64,000 nucleotides of DNA, from the NCBI GenBank assembly GCA_964497615.1, contig CAZCEC010000023.1:21477-85476 (forward strand), in the 5' to 3' direction. The notes under the pieces were generated by a model, which did not search any database, was not told the DNA's origin, and saw only the letters and a program-made list of their open reading frames with translations. This document shows, in pieces, positions 1-9,163 of the stretch. The stretch is from CAZCEC01 sp964497615. Lineage in GTDB: Bacteria; Chloroflexota; Anaerolineae; Anaerolineales; UBA6663. The stretch's first letter is position 1. Each line of letters starts with the position of its first letter. The position numbers and the translations under genes were made by a program.

Positions 1-480
1 GACGGCGGTGCCGCGAGCCAGGGCCAGGGTGCCGCCCTGCGCCGTGACGCCGAGCGCGGACACGTCCTCAGCGCCCAGGCCGAGAATTTGGCCCCAGCCT
101 TCCAGCCGGCCGTAGTTGATCAACAGGCCGCCGTTGAGGTAGTCGCGGGCGATGACGGCCGAGACGCCGGGCAAGGCCGCAAACTGCGCCAGGGCGTCGT
201 CGTTGATGGGCTGCTGGATGCCGGGGTTGAAACCGCCGCCCCCGCCCCCGCCGAAAGATACAATTGGGCCTTCGCCGTAGATGGGGTTGACGTCGATGCG
301 CGTCAGGTCGCCGATGTTGCCAAGCTGCTCGTTGGCGTTGCGCTGAAGGCCAAAACCCAGGGAAACCAGGATGACGACGGCGGCGGTGCCGATGACGACG
401 CCGACAGCGGTGAGCGCCACTCGGGCCTTGCGGCGGTTGAGGTTTTCGAAGATCAGGGCGACGAGGTCGGAAATGTGCAT
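1..480 (-). CDS. ABC transporter permease, MacB/FtsX-like (N-terminal part, runs off the window)
   Basis: Reading leftwards from the ATG at 480, the frame stays open for 160 codons to the window edge, so the gene is partial. The start reads MHISDLVALIFENLNRRKAR, a cytoplasmic segment. A hydrophobic helix (VGVVIGTAAVVILVSLG, about residues 26-42) follows, then an extracytoplasmic segment with a Gly run and a phrase resembling the MacB periplasmic core. This is the usual layout of MacB_PCD/FtsX permeases, which move lipoproteins, peptides or lipids together with a LolD-type ATPase. That ATPase is encoded at 4599-5327 in the same direction. The 122 bp before it (481-602) is AT-richer than the surroundings and may hold its own promoter. 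The family call rests on the N-terminus only. Confidence 0.8.
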   Translation of the reverse strand, partial: MHISDLVALIFENLNRRKARVALTAVGVVIGTAAVVILVSLGFGLQRNANEQLGNIGDLTRIDVNPIYGEGPIVSFGGGGGGGFNPGIQQPINDDALAQFAALPGVSAVIARDYLNGGLLINYGRLEGWGQILGLGAEDVSALGVTAQGGTLALARGTAV

Positions 481-602
481 GGCACGCCCACCAGTTCAGG
501 TCTTTTGGGACAGGGAGACGGGAAACGTGAGTTTTTGGTTAGAGACAATCAATATTGTACTCTATTTGTAAAACGGCGCGAAGGGCAGGGTTGTTCCAAA
601 CC

Positions 603-2819
603 CTAGGTCAGGCGGGCAAGCAGGGCGGTGGGACCGGTGTAGAAAAGGGTGGTCGAGGCCGGCGGCAGCGACACCTGGAACTGATGCGTGGAGGCGGCCA
701 CCGTTTGGCCGGAAAATAGGTCGAGGACAGTCTCGACCGGCCGCGGAAGGCTGAATGTGCGCTCGCCGCCGGAAAGGGTGTGGACGGCCAGCAGGTGCGG
801 CGTGGCATAGAGCACGTCGCCCTGGTCGTTGTAGAGGTGGACGCCCGCATACCGGGCCAGCCCGCGCAGGATGGGCGCGGGGAGGTTGGGCGCGGCGGCG
901 TAAATCGAGGTCCAGCCCGTAAAGACCTTGACGCCAAAGCCGGGCCGGCAGCGGCCGCGCGCGAAGACGGCGTTGCCCAGGATGGTCGCGCCGGGGTCTT
1001 CGATGTGGAAGACGGGGCCGAGGCGGCTGTTGGTGCCCCAGGTCAGGTCCTGCGGCAGCCCGCGCGTGATGGGGTGCTGATAGTCGGTGAGGTACATCAA
1101 CGGCCCCCAGGGGATTTCGCTCTCGCCGAACTGAAAACCGGTGAGGTCGGTCATGTGCGCCACGGAAAGATCATCCTGCACATAGCCGGGGGCGTACACC
1201 CACACCACCACCCGCCGGTCGCGCTGGATTTGGCGCTTGAGCGCCTGGCGGCGGGCCCCATCCAGCCGGAAGGCGTTCAGGAAGAGGTAGAGCTTGTAGG
1301 GCGGCAGGCGGTCGTCAATGAAGTCTTGCAGCAGATAGGTGTCGAAGGGCGCGCCCAGGCGCGGCAGACCCCACAGCCGCTGTTGGAAGATGAGGGGCAG
1401 GTCCAGCTCATTGCGCAGGGACTCGTAGTAGAAGCTCTCGTCGTCCAGCAGCACAGCGATCTCGGCGCTGGGCGCGCGGTCGAGGTGCTGCGAGAACTCG
1501 CCCAGTTCCTGGAAACGCTTGAGCAAAGGGCGAAAGGCAGGCTGCTGCGACAGCTCGATATGCGGGGTGGTGGGCAACCCGCCCGCCAGCCACCAGATGC
1601 CCTGCCCGTGGGTGATGACGTAGGCGAAGTTGCGCTTGAGGATCGCGACGCTGTCCTGAAGCGTATCGGCCTTGCCGTAGTTGGGATGGTCGTGCCAGGT
1701 GAGGTGCGTGCGGGTGTCGTCCTCGAACAGGTACAGCTTGCCGTGCAGCCGGACGGACTCGGACGGCAGCATGCTCGGCCCCTCGCCGCCCAGGCCGCGA
1801 AAACCGTAGGAATACGGACTGACCAGGAAATCCACCTGCGGCGAGGCCAGCACCTGCGCCAGCCCCAGGTGGCCGCTGCGCTGGTAGGTGGCGTAGTGGC
1901 TGTTGGTGTACTCGTCGCGCTCGCCGAAGAAGGCCGAGTTCCAGGCCAACTCCATCAGATAGCCGAAGAACGCGCCGGCCAGCGCCTGGCCCTGGGTGGC
2001 CTCCTTGACCGTGGCGCAGAAGTCGGTCACAAGATCGCCGCATAATTCGGCGAGACAGCGATAGTAGTCAATGACGGCTTGCTCGCGGCGCGGGTCGCGG
2101 AAGGTATGCGTGGCGGAGGCAAGCTGCCGTTCGGCGGAGGGGACCTCGGCCAGGGCAAAGCTAGCGGCGGGGTCGGCCCAGGCGCGCTGGAACGCGGCTT
2201 CGTCGTCCTGGTAGCGGCGGCGGAGCCAGGCCCGGAAGTGCTCGCGCATGGGGGCGCTGAAGTCGCCGCAGGCGGCGGCCATAGCGCCGTGGCCCTTCAC
2301 CCACTCGCCGGTGTCACCCGCGCCCACCTGATAGGCGATGACGCGGTCGAACAGGCCGATGGCGCGGATGTGGGCGACGAGAGCGCGCAGGAAGTTCTTG
2401 GCTTGCGAGCGCCAGAGGGCCGAGGCGAACGACTGGCGCATGAGCCGGCCATCCGAGAGCAGCTCGCACTCCTCGGGGTAGAGCTTCTGCCACCAGTCGG
2501 GCAGTTCCAGGTGGACGCGCAGGTGGAAGCGGGCCTGCGGGTCGGCGTCAAGGACGTGCTGGAAGCGGGCCTGGAGGGTAGAAAAGTCGAAGTGCCCCTC
2601 CCGGCCTTGCCCCGGCCCGGCCCACTCCGGCGGCTCACCCTGGCTGCCGATATCGAACGTGAATAGGTGGATACCGGCCTCGCCATACAGGCGGGCGCAT
2701 TCGGCCAGCGAATATTTGTCCGGCCGAGGGGCCGAGCCCCACATCAGGCCGTTAAACGCCGGACGCCCATCCAGGAAGAGGGTGGGCGTGCCGGTGTGGA
2801 GTTTGACCTCAGCGGTCAT
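603..2819 (-). CDS. GH42-like beta-galactosidase/trimerisation-type glycoside hydrolase
   Basis: A 738-residue protein without signal peptide, so probably cytoplasmic. The N-terminal about 430 residues look like a TIM barrel of the GH42 type. AYQVGAGDTGEW (E172) stands where the acid/base Glu is expected and LYLFEDDTRTH (E366) where the nucleophile lies; both assignments are by position in the fold, not alignment. The C-terminal third resembles the flavodoxin-like trimerisation domain of GH42 (about 440-650) and a small beta domain. It starts 1 nt after the stop of the CARDB-type gene, so the two are co-transcribed and translationally linked. A glycosidase inside an ABC-transporter operon suggests handling of an imported or surface glycan; the substrate cannot be told. 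Confidence 0.75.
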   Translation of the reverse strand: MTAEVKLHTGTPTLFLDGRPAFNGLMWGSAPRPDKYSLAECARLYGEAGIHLFTFDIGSQGEPPEWAGPGQGREGHFDFSTLQARFQHVLDADPQARFHLRVHLELPDWWQKLYPEECELLSDGRLMRQSFASALWRSQAKNFLRALVAHIRAIGLFDRVIAYQVGAGDTGEWVKGHGAMAAACGDFSAPMREHFRAWLRRRYQDDEAAFQRAWADPAASFALAEVPSAERQLASATHTFRDPRREQAVIDYYRCLAELCGDLVTDFCATVKEATQGQALAGAFFGYLMELAWNSAFFGERDEYTNSHYATYQRSGHLGLAQVLASPQVDFLVSPYSYGFRGLGGEGPSMLPSESVRLHGKLYLFEDDTRTHLTWHDHPNYGKADTLQDSVAILKRNFAYVITHGQGIWWLAGGLPTTPHIELSQQPAFRPLLKRFQELGEFSQHLDRAPSAEIAVLLDDESFYYESLRNELDLPLIFQQRLWGLPRLGAPFDTYLLQDFIDDRLPPYKLYLFLNAFRLDGARRQALKRQIQRDRRVVVWVYAPGYVQDDLSVAHMTDLTGFQFGESEIPWGPLMYLTDYQHPITRGLPQDLTWGTNSRLGPVFHIEDPGATILGNAVFARGRCRPGFGVKVFTGWTSIYAAAPNLPAPILRGLARYAGVHLYNDQGDVLYATPHLLAVHTLSGGERTFSLPRPVETVLDLFSGQTVAASTHQFQVSLPPASTTLFYTGPTALLARLT

Positions 2820-2820
2820 T

Positions 2821-4575
2821 CTATTTCAGCGGGACGACGATGCCATCGCCCTCTTCGGCCGGGCCCTGGTCGAAGCCGGGGTCAATGATGACGCCGCCGT
2901 CATCGCCGCCGGTGGATTCGCCGGTGTCGAGGCCGAGCAGGCCGCGGATGAAGCGGATGATCTTCTGCCACAACGTCTCCGGCTCGGGCGGGGGCGGCTC
3001 AATGGGGCCGCCATTGCCGTCGCCCGGCTCGAAGGGCGGAATTTCGATGACCTCGACGGTGATGACCTGGGTGATGGTGCGCGGCTGGTTGAAGTCGTCG
3101 TTGTAATCCACCGTGACGACGAGCTCCAGCGGGCCGGCGAACTCAGGGATCACGGTGGCATCGAGGGTGAAGAAGCCGCCGGGGTCCAGGTTGCCGATCA
3201 GGATCACATTGTTGGACAACTGCACGCCTTCGGCGCTCACGCGCATGTTGCCGAGGGTGGTGGTGGAGCGGCCCAGGTTCACGATCTGGAGCGGCAGGAT
3301 GTTGGGCTGGAAGGTGAAAAACTGCCCGGCATCGCGGTAGAGGCTGATATCGACGCGCGGCAGCTTGTAGACTAACAAGGTGATGACCTGGTTGTCGGTG
3401 TAGGTGCCGCTGTCGGAGGCGTAGATGAAGGAGAACTCCATCGGGTAGGCGCCGGCCTCGGTGCTGGCGTTGACGATGAAGGACTGTTCAGCCGACAGCG
3501 AGCCGCCCGCGGCCAGGTCGCCCAGCGACTGGACGTTGGACGAGCCGACGGGGGCGAACTTGCTAAAGTCGCCGCCGCCGCCGGAGACGCCGCCTGGCCC
3601 CGGCGTGCCGCCGTCGCCGGCTGTGCCGCCGCCTGCGATCATGGTGATGCGCCGGGCCTCGCCCACGCCCAGGTTCTCAATATCGAGATGGAGCGTAAAA
3701 CGGGTGCCAGGCTCCAACTGTTCGACATCGGTGCTGTAGGCGGTGATCAGCAACTGCGGGCGGCGCACCGGCGCGGTGGTGGCGGTGGGGGTGGCCGTGG
3801 GCGTGGGGGTGCTGGTGGAGAACGGCCCCTGCGCGGGCGGCTGGACGGGGAAGGTGAGGATGAACGTCTCGGTATAGGACGTGCCGTTGGGGTCGGTGTA
3901 GCTGACCTGGACTTCAAGCGAGGCGCTGCCGGAAAGGCCGGAGGCGGCCCGCAGCGGCTGATAGACCTTTTCGGTTTCGCCGGGGTTGAGGGGGCGCACG
4001 GCGCGCACGCCGCCCGTGACACGGGGAGCGAAGTCGCCGGTGACGAACGTGGCGACGATGTTGGTGGCCGTGCCCTGGCCGGAGTTGAGGAACGTCATCT
4101 CAAAGTCGAGGTTGCTGCCGGGGACAATGGCGGCGGACGAAGCGCCATAGGACTGGACGGTGAGCAGCGGGCGCACGAAGGCGGTGGCGGCCGGGGTGTT
4201 GGTCGGCTCCGGTGTGTTGGTGGGGCCGATAATGGTCAGGCCGTTGTCCAGGGTCGCATCGGCGGTGCCGGACATGACTACGGTGACATCAAAGACACCT
4301 GGCGCCAGTCCAGCGGGCAGAACCGCGGTGAGGGTGGATGGGCCAATGAACGTGGTGGATAAGGCCCCCGCCCCGCCGACCACGACGACGGCGGTGGCAT
4401 CGAAGCCGCTCCCGCGCACAACCAGGTTGGTGGAGGCGGTGTTGGAAACGGTATTCGGCTCCACGCTGGTGATGGTCTGTTGGGCGGCGGCCGTGCCGGG
4501 CCAGGCAAAGACGACCGCGGCCAGCAAACTGACCAGCAGGAGGGCATGGAGGGCGGTGGGGGTACGGGAGGTCAT
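2821..4575 (-). CDS. Exported protein with IPT/TIG and CARDB-like domains
   Basis: A 584-residue exported protein. Residues 1-32 form a Sec signal peptide ending in AAAQQ. An IPT/TIG-like immunoglobulin fold follows (TITSVEPNTVSNTASTNLVV, about 33-115). Then come Thr/Pro linkers and two or three beta-rich domains of CARDB/NEW3 type (about 135-245, 275-400 and 405-505). The C-terminus has a Pro/Glu-rich stretch and the amphipathic segment LWQKIIRFIRGLLGL, then an acidic tail. No catalytic motif is visible. It lies between the ABC ATPase (23 bp upstream) and the glycosidase (1 bp downstream), so it may be the extracytoplasmic partner of the transporter. Function unknown. Confidence 0.75.
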   Translation of the reverse strand: MTSRTPTALHALLLVSLLAAVVFAWPGTAAAQQTITSVEPNTVSNTASTNLVVRGSGFDATAVVVVGGAGALSTTFIGPSTLTAVLPAGLAPGVFDVTVVMSGTADATLDNGLTIIGPTNTPEPTNTPAATAFVRPLLTVQSYGASSAAIVPGSNLDFEMTFLNSGQGTATNIVATFVTGDFAPRVTGGVRAVRPLNPGETEKVYQPLRAASGLSGSASLEVQVSYTDPNGTSYTETFILTFPVQPPAQGPFSTSTPTPTATPTATTAPVRRPQLLITAYSTDVEQLEPGTRFTLHLDIENLGVGEARRITMIAGGGTAGDGGTPGPGGVSGGGGDFSKFAPVGSSNVQSLGDLAAGGSLSAEQSFIVNASTEAGAYPMEFSFIYASDSGTYTDNQVITLLVYKLPRVDISLYRDAGQFFTFQPNILPLQIVNLGRSTTTLGNMRVSAEGVQLSNNVILIGNLDPGGFFTLDATVIPEFAGPLELVVTVDYNDDFNQPRTITQVITVEVIEIPPFEPGDGNGGPIEPPPPEPETLWQKIIRFIRGLLGLDTGESTGGDDGGVIIDPGFDQGPAEEGDGIVVPLK

Positions 4576-4598
4576 GTGGGATTCACCTGGGTAATGGA

Positions 4599-5327
4599 TC
4601 AGGCTTCGGCCAGTTGGGCGGCGGCGAGGGCCAGGGCCTGATCGTACTCGGCTTCGGTGACAACGCGGCCGTCAATGAGGCGAATAGTGTGGGTGGCAAA
4701 GACTGTCAGGCGCGGGTCGTGCGTGACCATCAGGACGGTGCGGCCCTGGGCGTGCAGGTCGGCCAGCACCTTGATGATGGCGGCCCCGCTGGTGGTGTCG
4801 AGGTTGCCGGTTGGCTCGTCGGCCAGGATAAGCTGGGGGTCGTTGACCAGGGCGCGGGCAATGGCGACGCGCTGCTGCTGGCCGCCGGACAGCTCGGTGG
4901 GGCGGTGGTAGATGCGGTCTCCGAGGCCCACCTGGCGCAGCAGTTCGCGGGCGCGTTCGAGTCGGTCGCCGCGCCGGGTGCGGGTAAAGCGCATGGGGAA
5001 GGCGACGTTCTCCAGCGCCGTCATGCTGGCGATGAGGTTGAAGGACTGAAAGATAAAGCCCACCGTGCGGCGGCGGTAGCGGGCCAGCTCGTTCTCATCG
5101 AGCTGGTCAATCGCCTGTCCGTTGACGATGATGGTGCCCGCGGTGGGTCGGTCCAGCCCGCCCAGCAGGTAGAGCAGCGTGCTCTTGCCGGAGCCGGACG
5201 GGCCGACGACGGCCGAGAAGGTGTGCGGCTCGACGGTGAGGTCCGTGCCGGCCAGGGCGTGGACGGTTTCATGGCCCATGGCAAAGGACTTTTGCAGGCC
5301 GCGAACGGTGATGAAAGGCTCGGACAT
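4599..5327 (-). CDS. ABC transporter ATP-binding protein, MacB/LolD family
   Basis: A 242-residue ATPase with all family motifs: Walker A GPSGSGKS (42-49), Q-loop Gln94, signature LSGGQQQR (146-153), Walker B LILADE (166-171), D-loop and H-loop His203. EPTGNLD after Walker B is typical of the MacB/LolD/FtsE group, whose members drive FtsX-type permeases by mechanotransmission rather than classical transport. The matching permease begins at 480 on the same strand; an exported protein and a glycosidase lie between, an unusual interruption. ATG at 5327 is used; the next gene upstream (YIP1) ends 53 bp before. Confidence 0.93.
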   Translation of the reverse strand: MSEPFITVRGLQKSFAMGHETVHALAGTDLTVEPHTFSAVVGPSGSGKSTLLYLLGGLDRPTAGTIIVNGQAIDQLDENELARYRRRTVGFIFQSFNLIASMTALENVAFPMRFTRTRRGDRLERARELLRQVGLGDRIYHRPTELSGGQQQRVAIARALVNDPQLILADEPTGNLDTTSGAAIIKVLADLHAQGRTVLMVTHDPRLTVFATHTIRLIDGRVVTEAEYDQALALAAAQLAEA

Positions 5328-5380
5328 CAGGCGTCAACGAGTGGGGCGGTGGATCAACCGATACGGAAGCGCCAGCCGCG

Positions 5381-6166
5381 CTAGAACAAGAACGGCCGGG
5401 TGACTTCCAGGGCGCCGACCTGACGAATGATGACCCCTGGCAGGATGCCCAGCAGGATGGCGACCACCAGGGCGATCAGGACGCCGGTGAGGGCCTTGCC
5501 CAGCGGCAGGCTGCTGGTGGCGCGCACGCCGAGGATGAGCAGCCCGAAGTACCACAGCCCGTACAGCGTGACGCGGGCCAGCACCTCCGCCGCGATGGCG
5601 GGCACGAGGCCCTCGCCGACGGGCGCGAAGCCCTCCACGCCGCTGTTCACCAACTGCTTCTCCACCAGCATGAAGCCGGCCTGCACCAAGTCGCGCAAGG
5701 CGAAGGGCAGGCTGGCCCAGGCGACGACGTTGAGCGCGCCGCCGGTGGTGTCGCGCCCGCCGAGCATGGTCAGGACCAGGTGCAGCACCCCGCCCGTCAC
5801 CAGCCAGCCAAACCAGACGCGCAGCAGAAGCAGGATGGCGGGGAAGACGTAGACGAAGACCGGGCCGGAGGACGCCTGCTGGGCCTGGAAATACTGCGCC
5901 TGTTGCTCGGGGGTCCAAAACTCGAAACCGATGGGCAGCTCCACCTGGCCGCTTTGGGCCAGCGTGACCTTGACGGGGCCAGCCACCAGCACGGCCAGGA
6001 GGCCGGTGAGAGTGAGGACTAGCAAAGGGGTAAACCAGGCCGGGCGGTTTTGGGCGGCCAGCCGAGCAAAGGTGGCGCGCGGTTTGAACAGGGCCGGCAG
6101 CAGCAGGTCGAAGTGAAAGCGGCGCGGGCGTTCGAGCGGGACGGTAGCGTTGGCGGCAGGTGTCAT
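5381..6166 (-). CDS. YIP1-family integral membrane protein
   Basis: A 261-residue membrane protein starting at MTPAANATVPLERPRRF. An in-frame ATG 54 bp further out would add a low-quality tail, so the inner ATG was chosen. A cytoplasmic Arg-rich lead (RFHFDLLLPALFKPRATFARL) precedes about five hydrophobic segments. The central part (VFPAILLLLRVWFGWLVTGG through GGRDTTGGALNVVAWASLP) fits the YIP1 family, where a polar helix pair carries the conserved Gly/Asp/Thr. The biochemical role of bacterial YIP1 proteins is not settled. It is first in the minus-strand operon with the ABC ATPase, so an accessory role in that envelope system is plausible. Confidence 0.72.
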   Translation of the reverse strand: MTPAANATVPLERPRRFHFDLLLPALFKPRATFARLAAQNRPAWFTPLLVLTLTGLLAVLVAGPVKVTLAQSGQVELPIGFEFWTPEQQAQYFQAQQASSGPVFVYVFPAILLLLRVWFGWLVTGGVLHLVLTMLGGRDTTGGALNVVAWASLPFALRDLVQAGFMLVEKQLVNSGVEGFAPVGEGLVPAIAAEVLARVTLYGLWYFGLLILGVRATSSLPLGKALTGVLIALVVAILLGILPGVIIRQVGALEVTRPFLF

Positions 6167-6222
6167 GGTGGGTCCGGGGGGGCCGTGAGTAAACGAAAGG
6201 GGGCGGTGCTGGGCCGCCACAG

Positions 6223-6228
6223 ATTATA
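6223..6228 (-). promoter_or_regulatory. Candidate -10 box for the YIP1/ABC operon
   Basis: On the minus strand the sequence reads TATAAT, about 56 bp before the YIP1 start. No good -35 hexamer is visible at 16-18 bp, so this is a weak, position-based call. Confidence 0.35.
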
Positions 6229-6334
6229 ACGCGGGTAGGCCGAAATTGGTTCCGGCGCGCCTGCCCCGGCGGCATCGCCCGGCGCAGGGCGGGCCGGAGA
6301 CCACGGGAACCCGGGGCCGATTGGGGTTTTAACA

Positions 6335-6340
6335 TATAAT
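6335..6340 (+). promoter_or_regulatory. -10 box giving a leaderless start at 6348
   Basis: TATAAT ends 7 nt before the ATG at 6348, so transcription would begin at or next to the start codon. No ribosome-binding site can fit. The GTG at 6342 would lie upstream of the likely transcript start, which is why 6348 is preferred. No clear -35. Confidence 0.5.
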
Positions 6341-6347
6341 CGTGGGC

Positions 6348-7619
6348 ATGGAAGTGCTGCGCAAGCGCCGATTCTGGCTGGGCGCGGGGCTGCTGGTCGC
6401 CGCGGCGCTGGCCGTGGCCGCCTATGCCTTCCCCCCCTACCCCTCCCCGCTCAACTTCGTCTTTGACATCCTGGCGCTGACGATCACCCTGGTGGGCGGA
6501 TTGCTGATCATCTCGCAGATCGTGCTGCCGGTGCAGACGCGCGGCGAGCGGCGCGCGGCGTTTGACCACTTTATGAATTATGTCAGCGGCAACGCCGGGC
6601 CGGTTGTGTTTGTGAAGGACGGCAAGCTGGTGGGCCGCAAGGAAGAGCTCAAGCGCTACGGCCACGGTGTGGCGCTGGTGGACCCGGTGAGCGCGATCGT
6701 CTTTGAGCGCGCGGCAGCCTACCGGACGTGGTTCCCCGCCTCCGTCGCGGAGAGCGGCGATGGCGGCCCCGCGCAGACGGCGCACGAGGGCCCGCCGATT
6801 GTACGGGCGGCCGGGCCCGGCATCGTGTTCATCCAGCCGGGCGAGCGCGTGGTGGCGACCCTGGACCTGCGCCGGCAGTCGCGCGGCGCGCCGGCCAAGG
6901 GGCTGACGCGCGACGGCATTGAAGTGACAGCCCACATCTCCGTGACGTTTGGCCTGGACCCAGACCCGGAGCGGGTGGGCAAGCCCGATCAGCCCGCGGT
7001 GCGGGTGGAGCACAACCAGCCAGCCTACCTGTTCAACCGCACCAGCGCCTTCCGGGCGGTCTATGGCGTGGCGCAGGGCGAGAAACAGCCTGTGGAATGG
7101 ACTGACCTGCCCCTGACCGTGGCGACCGAGCGCTTCCGCGATGTGCTGGCCGAGTACAGCCTCGACGAACTGTTCCAGCCGACCAAGCCGGAAGTCTACC
7201 CGTTCAACATCTTTCGCGACCGGGTGAACACGGCGACGAAGGAAGCGCCCCTGCTGCACGACCGGGGGGTGGCGGTGTATGGCGTGAGCGTGGGCGGGCT
7301 GACCCTGCCGCGCGAGGTGATCAATCAGCGGGTGCGGTCGTGGCAGGCGCGCTGGCAGAAAGCCACCATCCAGCAGGAAGCGGCGGGCGATACGCAAGCC
7401 CTGCGCACGCAGAGCCGCTGGCAAACCGACGCCCAGCAGTTGATCTTCCGCGACATCCAGGCCCTGCTGGGCGCCACCGATGACGCGCTGGCGCGGCGGG
7501 CGCTGAGCCTGATGCTGCAAAAGGCCCTGCGGCGGGCGGCGGCCAGCCCGGCACACCGCGCGCGGCTGCCCGCCGAGACCGTGCGGGCACTGGAAGGGCT
7601 GGAGGGAGAACCCTCGTGA
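6348..7619 (+). CDS. Membrane protein with SPFH/band-7-like region (first of a pair)
   Basis: A 423-residue protein. Two hydrophobic helices near the N-terminus (about 9-27 and 35-60) are followed by a soluble region. The phrase AAGPGIVFIQPGERVVATLD, then LTRDGIEVTAHISVTFGLD (about 155-205), has the pattern of the SPFH/band-7 domain, where a 'VxxGxxxxxDLR...LTxDxxxVxVxxxVxY' core forms the beta sheet. A charged, partly helical C-terminus (about 320-423) may be a coiled coil. SPFH proteins assemble into membrane-associated rings or scaffolds. The next gene, 25 bp downstream, encodes a protein of similar plan, so the two may form a hetero-oligomer. The SPFH call is by eye and the similarity is remote. 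Confidence 0.6.
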   Translation: MEVLRKRRFWLGAGLLVAAALAVAAYAFPPYPSPLNFVFDILALTITLVGGLLIISQIVLPVQTRGERRAAFDHFMNYVSGNAGPVVFVKDGKLVGRKEELKRYGHGVALVDPVSAIVFERAAAYRTWFPASVAESGDGGPAQTAHEGPPIVRAAGPGIVFIQPGERVVATLDLRRQSRGAPAKGLTRDGIEVTAHISVTFGLDPDPERVGKPDQPAVRVEHNQPAYLFNRTSAFRAVYGVAQGEKQPVEWTDLPLTVATERFRDVLAEYSLDELFQPTKPEVYPFNIFRDRVNTATKEAPLLHDRGVAVYGVSVGGLTLPREVINQRVRSWQARWQKATIQQEAAGDTQALRTQSRWQTDAQQLIFRDIQALLGATDDALARRALSLMLQKALRRAAASPAHRARLPAETVRALEGLEGEPS

Positions 7620-7644
7620 GCACCGCCCAGCCAGGGAAACCAAC

Positions 7645-9126
7645 ATGACAGCCAACGGCTGGAACGGCCGGGGCGGGGCGGAGCCGCCGGACACGCTGCG
7701 GCGGGCGATGGACCAACTGCGCTGGCAGGCCGCCTATTATCTCTACCACTTTGTGGAGGGCGACCACAACTGGGGCCAGATGCGGCTGACGGTGGCCCTG
7801 GTGATTGCGGCCCTGTTCGTCATGATCAGCCGGCTGTTCGAGCCGATTGGGGCGCTGCCCCTGTACGACTGGCTGGTGGAGCAGTTGTTCCTGCGCGAAT
7901 ACCTGCCGGACAGCGTGATCACCCTGGGCGCGTTCTTCGCCTCCTTCTTCACGCGGCAGGTGCTGCGCCACGCCATCCCGCCCGCGCTGGGGGTGGGGAT
8001 TGCGCTCTACTTCGGGACCGCCTATCTGAAGGACCTGCTGGAACTGCCCAACCTTCAGCAGGCCCTGAAGTACCTGACGGCGACCCTGTTCGGCAACAAC
8101 TACCCGCGCATGAGCGTGAACGCGGGGCAGGCCACCGTGGCCGAGCCAGAGATCAACCCGATGCTGCGGATCGGCGGGCCGGGCTGGGTGGACATCAAGA
8201 TCGGCAACGCGGCGCTGTTTGAGCGCGTGGTGGGACCGTCGTCGGTGCTGGGGGCGGGCACGCACTTCCTGCGGCGGCACGAGACCCTGCGAGAAGCCTA
8301 CGACCTGCGCGAAGTGGAGCGGGTCAAGAACGACGTCAAGCTGATGACGAAGGACGGGCTGCCCATCGTCATCAACGAGATGCGGGTGCGGTTCCGCATC
8401 CGGGCGCGGCACGCGCGCACCGAGGCCAACCCGTTCCCTGTGATGACGGGCGCCATCCGGCGGGCGGCCTACAGCCGCAAGGTGACGGCCAATGGGCTGG
8501 AGCAATGGCCGGACATGGTCACCGGCGCGGTGCGCGGCACGATCGCCGACTGGATCGCGCGCCACCGGATGGATGAGGTGATTCCTCCGCCGCGCGACGG
8601 CAACCAGCCCGAGACCGCGCACGCGCCCTACCGCAAGGCCCTTCACGATCTGTTCAACACCAAGGGCAGCCGCGCCAAGTTCGCCGACCTGGGGGCCGAG
8701 GTCATTTGGGTGAGCGTGGGCCACATCCGCCCGGACCCGGACGTGGACCCGGACCTGAAGCCGGACGCGGACCCGACCGGGCGCGACAAGATTCACCGGC
8801 AGTTGATTGACACCTGGAAGGCCACGCACGCGGCGCGGGCGCAGGACGAGATCGCCGACGCGCGGGCCTACGCACGCTGGCTGAACGACACGGCGCGGGC
8901 AGAGGCGGAGTGCGAGTTGATCCTGGCGCTGACGCGCGGGCTGCGCGAGGCGCGGGCCGACGGCCTGCCGATGGACGACGTGCTGGCCGAGCGGCTGGTA
9001 GAGTATGTGGCCGGTGAGCGGCGGGCCGGGGGCGGCGAAGCCGGGTCAAGCCAGTTACAGCGGCTGCTGGCCGCCACGAGCTTGTTGGAAACAGGCTACC
9101 CAAAGGAAGCAAAGACGGGGGAATAG
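7645..9126 (+). CDS. Membrane protein with SPFH-like region (second of a pair)
   Basis: A 493-residue protein with hydrophobic helices at about 45-65, 92-108 and 112-128, then a soluble domain. Residues about 165-275 show the same succession as the gene before it: a 'GGPGWVDIKIGNAALFERVVG' type strand-turn, an inserted loop, and 'VKLMTKDGLPIVINEMRVRF', as in band-7 domains. The C-terminal 120 residues are Ala/Arg/Glu-rich and probably helical. Co-directional with and 25 bp after its partner, it is likely in one transcript with it. Partner and function are unknown; a structural scaffold in the membrane is the most conservative reading. Confidence 0.58.
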   Translation: MTANGWNGRGGAEPPDTLRRAMDQLRWQAAYYLYHFVEGDHNWGQMRLTVALVIAALFVMISRLFEPIGALPLYDWLVEQLFLREYLPDSVITLGAFFASFFTRQVLRHAIPPALGVGIALYFGTAYLKDLLELPNLQQALKYLTATLFGNNYPRMSVNAGQATVAEPEINPMLRIGGPGWVDIKIGNAALFERVVGPSSVLGAGTHFLRRHETLREAYDLREVERVKNDVKLMTKDGLPIVINEMRVRFRIRARHARTEANPFPVMTGAIRRAAYSRKVTANGLEQWPDMVTGAVRGTIADWIARHRMDEVIPPPRDGNQPETAHAPYRKALHDLFNTKGSRAKFADLGAEVIWVSVGHIRPDPDVDPDLKPDADPTGRDKIHRQLIDTWKATHAARAQDEIADARAYARWLNDTARAEAECELILALTRGLREARADGLPMDDVLAERLVEYVAGERRAGGGEAGSSQLQRLLAATSLLETGYPKEAKTGE

Positions 9127-9134
9127 ATTGGCCC

Positions 9135-9163
9135 TTGCCTTGAAGACAATGGAGTGATAAAAT
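9135..9163 (+). promoter_or_regulatory. Sigma-70-type promoter of the toxin-antitoxin pair
   Basis: TTGCCT (9135-9140) and TAAAAT (9158-9163) are separated by 17 bp. Transcription would start around 9170, inside the palindrome at 9163-9177. Confidence 0.65.

Noticed and set aside
780..2045. Long open frames antisense to the glycosidase, EF-G-like, acyl-CoA ligase and other genes
   Set aside because: They mirror the codon pattern of the opposite-strand genes in high-GC DNA, show no motifs and have low-complexity residues.
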